In this document: positions 59,334 to 64,000 of the stretch, one piece after another
Position numbering within the stretch: the stretch's first letter is position 1
Layout of the letters: each line of letters begins with the position of its first letter
Source: Pseudomonadota bacterium
GTDB taxonomy: Bacteria > Bdellovibrionota > Bacteriovoracia > Bacteriovoracales > Bacteriovoracaceae
Assembly (NCBI GenBank): GCA_027487515.1
Contig: JAIYDL010000014.1
Span: 1-64,000, forward strand
DNA: 64,000 nucleotides
Reading direction: 5' to 3'
Program-made: the position numbers and the translations under genes
Notes under the pieces: model-generated
What the model was told of the DNA's origin: nothing
Databases searched by the model: none
Seen by the model: the letters and a program-made list of their open reading frames with translations, nothing else

Positions 59334-60278
59334 CTAATTCTTGGACTGCTCTTTGCCAAAAATATTTTGGATGTGATCGAGGTACTTGTTGAGCTTGCGC
59401 GTGTAATCACGAAGGTAAGCGTGCCCCACCAGGTGTACCCGACTGGTATGGTTGCCTTTCATAAAGGACCGCATCGTCGAGAAGATCCCGAAGGCGGCGC
59501 CGGAAACCTTGGCATAGAGGTGAAGTCCGAGGAGCGTGTACGAGAAGGCGATCAGCACCACGGTGAGCACTACGATGTCGTCCAGGATGAAGAGCTGCTC
59601 GCTCAGGTAGCGGCTGACGGAGGTCTGGTTCTTGAGCGTCTTCGTGGCAAGCTCGACCATCGATGCGTACACCGACGACGTGTTCTCGATGATGAACACA
59701 GCGCTCGAGATCGAGATGATCACCAGGAGGATGCCGAAGTGGAGCATGAAGATCCGGTCGAACACGGGCTTGTGGATCTTGGAGTACTGCGGAGGAATGC
59801 TGTTCGAAATGATCTCGCCCCGCTTTCTTGACTCCCGAAGGAACTCGAAGAAGAACTCGGAGAAGCGAGTGAGGAGGTTGTAGGTGCTGAACTCCTCGAC
59901 CCGGTAGATGGCGTTGGGGTTATCGAGGACGGCCTCGGAGTACTCGGCGATGACGCGGAAGGGCCTCAGGATGAGCCAACCGACGTAGACGCCGATGAAG
60001 AAGAGAATGATGTGGAACGCGAAGAGCACCGGGACGTTGTCGAGGGCCTCGCCCATGATCAGGTCGAGGAACGGACTCTCCTCGATCGCCGGGAACCCGT
60101 GGGCACGGAAGAAGGCGTAGTTGAGCCGCATCACCTGGAGCAAGAACCAGTAGATGAAAACGGTGACGAGGAAAGAGATCCCCGAAACCTTAAGGCCCGT
60201 CGCAAGGAGGAACCGACTGTCCTCGGTTTTAAACACGCGCTTGAGCTCCGAAAAAGGAGACTTGATTAAATTTTTCAT
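59334..60278 (-). CDS. Four-helix membrane protein with HAMP-like linkers, function unknown
   Basis: The 314 residues contain two helix pairs: about 32-52 and 83-108 (LFAFHIILFFIGVYVGWLIL), then about 183-205 and 235-258 (VVLTVVLIAFSYTLLGLHLY). Each pair is followed by a charged amphipathic stretch (RPFRVIAEYSEAVLDNP; STMRSFMKGNHTSRV...) like HAMP linkers of receptors. The internal symmetry suggests a duplication. No catalytic or binding domain follows. It might be a sensor fragment or partner of another protein. It may be co-transcribed with the DsbA-like gene. Confidence 0.72.
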   Translation of the reverse strand: MKNLIKSPFSELKRVFKTEDSRFLLATGLKVSGISFLVTVFIYWFLLQVMRLNYAFFRAHGFPAIEESPFLDLIMGEALDNVPVLFAFHIILFFIGVYVGWLILRPFRVIAEYSEAVLDNPNAIYRVEEFSTYNLLTRFSEFFFEFLRESRKRGEIISNSIPPQYSKIHKPVFDRIFMLHFGILLVIISISSAVFIIENTSSVYASMVELATKTLKNQTSVSRYLSEQLFILDDIVVLTVVLIAFSYTLLGLHLYAKVSGAAFGIFSTMRSFMKGNHTSRVHLVGHAYLRDYTRKLNKYLDHIQNIFGKEQSKN

Positions 60279-60431
60279 ATCCCTATTCTAAGTTATTTCT
60301 AAACCTTTAGAACTAGGCAGTTTAGGCCACCCGAGCTGAGGAGTCCGATCAACTAACAAAGAAAACACTAAAGTCAACGGTGTCCTCCGACCGATAGGTC
60401 CACAGAATCGTCTGAGACGAAGGAGTCTTGA

Positions 60432-61013
60432 ATGAAATCTCTGGGCCATGCCCTCTTACTTCTCACGCTGCTCATCGGCTGCGGGAAAGACAACGAATCG
60501 GGGAAGAAGAGCAATCCATACACCTACGCTAATCCGTACATCAATGGGAGCCTGAACCCGGTCATCGTCAATTCTCCCTACAGCTACGGAGGCATGAGTG
60601 TGAACCAGGTCATGCAGCAGAATCCGTGCTACAACGGCTTCGGCGGTATCCCGAACTACGCTAACCAGGCCTACAACGGGCAGCGGATCCCGATCGCCAT
60701 TCCGCTGACGAACTTCCCAACCATGATCGCACCGAACGAGATCTACGTCGGCGCCACGAGCTTCGGTGACGTCGCCGTCGTCGCGGGCCAGGCCGTTGGC
60801 CAACCCCCACTCTTCATCGGCTACATGTGCCCGCGCTCCTTCGCACAACAAGGGCAGGGCGGCCTCGTCGACATCGCCATCGGTGCCTATTCCAACTGCT
60901 TGTTCAAACCGATCGTTCGCGCAACGATTAACTTCCCCGGCGGCGGGAGCGCTCTCTTCCGGATGCTGGACTACGGCAACTCGCGCGGGGCAAAGTTTAG
61001 TTTCTGCCGATAA
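60432..61013 (+). CDS. Small Asn/Tyr/Gly-rich lipoprotein
   Basis: The 193-residue precursor starts MKSLGHALLLLTLLIGCGKD with lipobox LIGC. The mature N-terminus has a low-complexity Asn/Pro/Tyr region (NPYTYANPYINGSLNPVIVN), followed by a beta-rich domain with several cysteines (QQNPCYNGF, GYMCPRSF, YSNCLFKP, and the final Cys). Disulfides are likely, and a DsbA-like gene lies nearby on the other strand. The family is unknown. It is monocistronic and closed by the 61037-61063 terminator. Confidence 0.75.
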   Translation: MKSLGHALLLLTLLIGCGKDNESGKKSNPYTYANPYINGSLNPVIVNSPYSYGGMSVNQVMQQNPCYNGFGGIPNYANQAYNGQRIPIAIPLTNFPTMIAPNEIYVGATSFGDVAVVAGQAVGQPPLFIGYMCPRSFAQQGQGGLVDIAIGAYSNCLFKPIVRATINFPGGGSALFRMLDYGNSRGAKFSFCR

Positions 61014-61036
61014 CCTCATTTCAGACGACCTCTTCA

Positions 61037-61063
61037 GGGGACCTTCGCGGGTCCCCTTTTTTT
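61037..61063 (+). terminator. Terminator after the small lipoprotein gene
   Basis: GGGGACC (61037-61043), TTCGCG loop, GGTCCCC (61050-61056), then seven T. Converges on the amidase stop at 61062. Confidence 0.92.
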
Positions 61064-61787
61064 ATTTCTGAGTCTGAATGAACTTCTGCACCCCGGCCGA
61101 GATCGCCTGTGCCAGATCGTCGAGGTAGCGTTCTTGATTCATCTTTTGGAGTTCGGTGCGGTTTGAGACGAAGCCCGCCTCGATCAAAAGTCCGGGCCGC
61201 TTGGACAGCGCGAGCACGTAGAAGAGACCCGGCTTCACACCCCGGTCCGATACTTTGTGAGCGGCGATGGTCGGTCGCACACTCTCGTGGACGGCCCGGG
61301 CCAGCTGCTTCGAATGAGCGACGGTCTGTTGCACCACCAGATCCACGAGGATCTGGTTCACGATCAGTTCCTCACCCTTGAGATTCAAGTTCTCCGCACG
61401 CTCCACCTTATTGGCGGCGACGTTGGAGCTGTTATCGAGGTAGTAGATCTCGAACCCATGGCTCGTCGGATTGGTCGATGAGTTGAAGTGAATCGAGAGG
61501 AAGAGATCCGCCTTCACGATGTCCGCGAGATCCGCCCGCTCCTGAAGACTCACGGCCCGGTCGAGGCTGCGCGTGAGGTAGGCGGTGGTCGTTTTTCCGA
61601 GGTGCTCTTTCACCTTGGTCGCCAGGCGGAGGGAGAGATCTTTTTCGAAGATGGCCCGCTTCCGCTTGGGATCAAGGTGCCCGACGGCACCACTCTCCTC
61701 CCCCCCATGGCCCGGGTCGATGAGCACAACCTTCGCGGTTGCAGAGAACGACAGAAGAAAGATCAGCAGCGCACTTAGAGGGCCCAT
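61062..61787 (-). CDS. N-acetylmuramoyl-L-alanine amidase (Amidase_3)
   Basis: A zinc amidase cleaving the peptide from MurNAc in peptidoglycan. The start is MGPLSALLIFLLSFSATAKV (ATG 61787), giving about 241 residues with a signal peptide; a longer upstream frame overlaps the previous gene. Zinc ligands are visible in LIDPGHGGEESGAVG (His), in the KDLSLRLATKV segment preceded by a Glu, and in FLSIHFNSS (His). The catalytic Glu is in PGLLIEAGFVSN. There is no AMIN or SPOR domain, so localisation differs from AmiC. It is 2 bases after the SpoIID-like gene, an operon for wall remodelling. Confidence 0.93.
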   Translation of the reverse strand: MGPLSALLIFLLSFSATAKVVLIDPGHGGEESGAVGHLDPKRKRAIFEKDLSLRLATKVKEHLGKTTTAYLTRSLDRAVSLQERADLADIVKADLFLSIHFNSSTNPTSHGFEIYYLDNSSNVAANKVERAENLNLKGEELIVNQILVDLVVQQTVAHSKQLARAVHESVRPTIAAHKVSDRGVKPGLFYVLALSKRPGLLIEAGFVSNRTELQKMNQERYLDDLAQAISAGVQKFIQTQK

Positions 61788-61789
61788 GA

Positions 61790-62935
61790 CTAGTAGGCTT
61801 TCTTCAGCTTGTGCCGAGGGAAGTAGTAGGAAAGGATCTGCCGGTAATCGTAACCACGCTTGGCCAGCTCGAGAGCGCCGAGTTGGCACAGGCCGACGCC
61901 GTGGCCGTTGCCCGCCCCATGAATGATGAAGTCTTTGTTCTTCGCCGTCATGATGAAGTTATTTGAGGGCAACGTCTCGCGTCCGGCCAAACTCCGGAGG
62001 TAGGACTTTTTGATGATGTGCAGCCGGTCACCGACGTAGAGCCGGAGCTCCGAATTATGGAGGGAATCTGGCATGAGCCGGACGTCAGTTCCGGAGGTCT
62101 CGTCAGCGTAGTAGCGCCGGAGCACCTGATCCACCATGGACGTGAGCTTCTGGCCTCGCAACCGGTAGCGCCAGTCCTTCATCCCGGTCTTGCCACAGAA
62201 AGAGCAAGTGACCGATCGGTAGCCTTCCTCGACCCCGCCCCAGACCTGGTCGGGCCTTAAGGTTTTTCCCCCGCACTTAGCATGGAAGAAGGCCGGGGCG
62301 ACTCGGCCCGAAGGTCCCATGAGGATCTCGCCCTCGGTTTCTCGGGCGGCCTGGACCGTGTTCGGCGTCACATCCCGAACAGATCCAGAGACCTGATCTT
62401 TTTCTGAGGACTCAAGGTGGTAGAGGCGGTCGTCACTCTCCAGACCCATGCCCCGCTTGAGCCGATCAAAGGCATACGTTCGGGCTGCCACCGCCTGGGC
62501 CTTGAGGGCCTCCACAGGCCAGGTGCCATTCATTTCCTTCGCTAGGAGTGTCGTGAGGTAGGCCTCCATTGGCACGAGGTTCACGAGGTCGCAGCTTTCC
62601 TTGGCCGGGTTGGTGAGAAGCTGAAGCTCGCCCTTGTACTTCTGGTCTCCCCAAGAGATGAGCCCCGTGGGGGAACTCAAGGAGGCGACTAGGAGCGGGC
62701 TCCGAGGAAACGTCTGCCGGACGGCGGAGCGAGCGGGGGCACAGTTAAACGCGATTCGCTTGCGACCGTGGTACTGCTGAGACCGATTCTGGGTGTGGAT
62801 CCGCTTCTGAAGATCGACGCCCTCGACGATGATGTTCTTTAGGGACTTCGCAATCAGGACCTTGACTTCGGGAACTGCGCTGCCGGCAGTTGCTGAGAAT
62901 AGCAATGAGAAGAACAAACATCCTGTTTTCGACAT
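61790..62935 (-). CDS. SpoIID/LytB-domain protein
   Basis: SpoIID-family proteins are lytic transglycosylases or amidase activators that act on denuded glycan. The start is MSKTGCLFFSLLFSATAGSA (ATG 62935, AAGGGA upstream), 381 residues. The diagnostic block is VPMEAYLTTLLAKEMNGTWPVEALKAQAVAARTYAF, later FHAKCGGKTLRPDQVWGG and CSFCGKTG, and the end HGAGNGHGVGLCQLGALELAKRGYDYRQIL is typical of the family. Its close coupling with an amidase is like the SpoIID-amidase pairing known from spore formers, here in a non-sporulating context. Confidence 0.93.
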   Translation of the reverse strand: MSKTGCLFFSLLFSATAGSAVPEVKVLIAKSLKNIIVEGVDLQKRIHTQNRSQQYHGRKRIAFNCAPARSAVRQTFPRSPLLVASLSSPTGLISWGDQKYKGELQLLTNPAKESCDLVNLVPMEAYLTTLLAKEMNGTWPVEALKAQAVAARTYAFDRLKRGMGLESDDRLYHLESSEKDQVSGSVRDVTPNTVQAARETEGEILMGPSGRVAPAFFHAKCGGKTLRPDQVWGGVEEGYRSVTCSFCGKTGMKDWRYRLRGQKLTSMVDQVLRRYYADETSGTDVRLMPDSLHNSELRLYVGDRLHIIKKSYLRSLAGRETLPSNNFIMTAKNKDFIIHGAGNGHGVGLCQLGALELAKRGYDYRQILSYYFPRHKLKKAY

Positions 62936-62998
62936 TAATTCCCTTTCCGTGGAAATTAAAAAAATACCCAACCCTATTTAACCACAGGTTGGAAAAAT

Positions 62999-63841
62999 CT
63001 ACGGAAGTTTTTTCAGGAGCTTCATGATTTTCTGCATGTCGGCCCAGGCCGTTTTCTTCATGTTCTGGTTCGTCTCGATGATGCTCGGATGAAAAAGAGG
63101 AACCACCTGCACAGTGTGAGAATCGGTGATTTGCCGGGCGAAAAACTGACCATGGACCAGGGATAGCCGATCAGTTGACTTGAGTACTCGGGCCGTGGCC
63201 TTGGCCCCGAGGGTTACCACGATCAGAGGCCTGAAGAACGCCGCCAGGGAAAAGATCTCTGGGGTGTAATCTACCTCCGCTGCATCCTCCACTGGGAACA
63301 GGAGGACTTCTTCTTGCGTGAGCTTCATAGCGGCGATCATGCGGCCAAAGAGCTCTGCCGTTCGAACTGGAAATCCGGCGATGAGTTCACTCTCGAGGCC
63401 GGACTTCGACTCCCCGACGACGTCGTCCCAGGGACGAAATCTCTCGGAGACGAAGAGGACCTGGACCTTGCCTGGGGTCTTCCGCGCAAGGACAAGCTCC
63501 GTTAGCCGCGGGTCGAGACGGAGACTGGCGCGAAGCTCGGCGACGCTCCCGTACGGGTCGACGAGGTTCGGGGCTGCCTCCGTGTGCACACGGAGCTCTC
63601 CTCCAGGAATTTTGAGCACGGGACTGTGTTCTTCACGGGTTTTCTCGAGCGCAAACCGCTCGAGAGATTCGAGGACATGGGACCGCTCGGAGACTTCTCC
63701 GACCGAAGCTCCCAACGCAGATGGGACGACTTCCGTTTCCGGTACCCACCAACTGGTGTCTCCGAGGAGAGCAGCGCCGAAGGTCACCGCCGGGCGAGGA
63801 TGACGCAGGTCCAACAATTTTTGCTTAAAGAGTCCTTCCAT
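62999..63841 (-). CDS. Uracil-DNA glycosylase superfamily-like protein without cysteines
   Basis: The 280-residue protein matches the C-terminal half of family 4/5 uracil-DNA glycosylases: FFRPLIVVTLGAKATARVL, SLVHGQFFA, QVVPLFHPSIIETNQNMKKTAWADMQKI, with the HPS motif. The N-terminal GExPG-ED motif is replaced by VLFVSERFRPWDD, and there is no cysteine at all, so the 4Fe-4S cluster of family 4 is absent. About 100 extra N-terminal residues show no clear family. DNA repair is possible, but loss of the usual catalytic motif leaves the activity open. It stands alone. Confidence 0.72.
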   Translation of the reverse strand: MEGLFKQKLLDLRHPRPAVTFGAALLGDTSWWVPETEVVPSALGASVGEVSERSHVLESLERFALEKTREEHSPVLKIPGGELRVHTEAAPNLVDPYGSVAELRASLRLDPRLTELVLARKTPGKVQVLFVSERFRPWDDVVGESKSGLESELIAGFPVRTAELFGRMIAAMKLTQEEVLLFPVEDAAEVDYTPEIFSLAAFFRPLIVVTLGAKATARVLKSTDRLSLVHGQFFARQITDSHTVQVVPLFHPSIIETNQNMKKTAWADMQKIMKLLKKLP

Positions 63842-63942
63842 GGCCCATTTCTAGCACAGACTGGCGCTTCTTTCCTAGCTCTAAAATCCGTTAAACTCCT
63901 AGGCCCAAGCGCCGAAAAATCTCATGACCAGAGGAGAACAAC

Positions 63943-64000
63943 ATGTCGGATACAGAATTTAAATTCGAGAGCTTTGAGGAATACTTCGGGGACGCGACGC
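63943..64000 (+). CDS. Start of an unidentified gene (truncated by window end)
   Basis: ATG 63943 after GAGGAG (6 bases upstream), open to the last base. The 19 visible residues read MSDTEFKFESFEEYFGDAT, acidic and aromatic. Too short to identify. Confidence 0.6.
   Translation, partial: MSDTEFKFESFEEYFGDAT

Noticed and set aside
1-64000. CRISPR arrays, tRNA or rRNA genes, complete insertion sequences
   Set aside because: No spaced direct repeats of CRISPR type, no cloverleaf, no rRNA-like segment and no transposase frame were seen on reading both strands.

Overview
The window looks like a contiguous chromosomal piece of a motile, diderm, LPS-bearing bacterium. My best guess (inference only) is the Bdellovibrio/Bacteriovorax/Oligoflexus group (Bdellovibrionota). 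The reasons are the single fliL-M-N-O-P-Q-R-flhB-flhA-flhF-flhG-fliA run, the compact lpx/bam/lol cluster, the dense packing, and many short secreted or lipoprotein genes with no obvious family. There is no rRNA, tRNA, CRISPR array or intact transposase that I can see.

Layout. 1-4072: the start of a Lys/Ala-repeat histone-like gene (cut by the window edge), the clpS-clpA protease adaptor/unfoldase pair, and a divergent stand-alone RlmK-type rRNA methyltransferase. 4290-15661: an accessory region of exported proteins. It holds a Gly/Pro-rich secreted protein, a full-length vitamin-K-dependent gamma-carboxylase (HTTM) homologue, two tandem secreted paralogues, and a three-gene overlapping cassette (here A-B-C) ending in an exported phospholipase-D-family protein. 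A second, partly deleted copy of that cassette follows, with A fused to the last codons of B and a second PLD gene behind it. 15778-37030: a long minus-strand run with almost no gaps. In transcription order it is an outer-membrane barrel protein, a large EF-hand lipoprotein, prfB (with a programmed +1 frameshift), lysS, lolC, lolD, bamA, skp, lpxD, fabZ, lpxA, a Gfo/Idh oxidoreductase, lpxB, lpxK, a DUF3108 lipoprotein, a glycosyltransferase and rpsA. This run couples lipid A synthesis, lipoprotein export and OMP assembly. 37272-41802: a secreted subtilisin, ybeY, mazG-coaE and a secreted protein of unknown function. 41803-43476: a small unstable-looking patch with a 202-bp direct repeat derived from the neighbouring rluA-type gene. 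43477-58269: an RluA-family pseudouridine synthase, a membrane PAS/coiled-coil protein, and the flagellar operon. 58500-64000: a DsbA-like lipoprotein, a four-helix membrane protein, a small lipoprotein, a cell-wall amidase, a SpoIID/LytB protein, a cysteine-free uracil-DNA-glycosylase-like protein, and the start of another gene.

The most notable biology I found: (1) FlhF keeps its overall fold signature but has lost the P-loop, G3 and G4 residues of its SRP-type GTPase, and the adjacent FlhG lacks the N-terminal DQAxxLR-type activator motif, so the pair looks like a coherent GTPase-free version of the polar-flagellum switch. (2) The A-B-C exported PLD cassette and its decayed duplicate are a candidate undescribed secreted system. 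(3) A Gfo/Idh enzyme sits between lpxA and lpxB, while no lpxH/lpxI is present in the cluster. (4) A bacterial gamma-carboxylase homologue retains the catalytic-type lysine.
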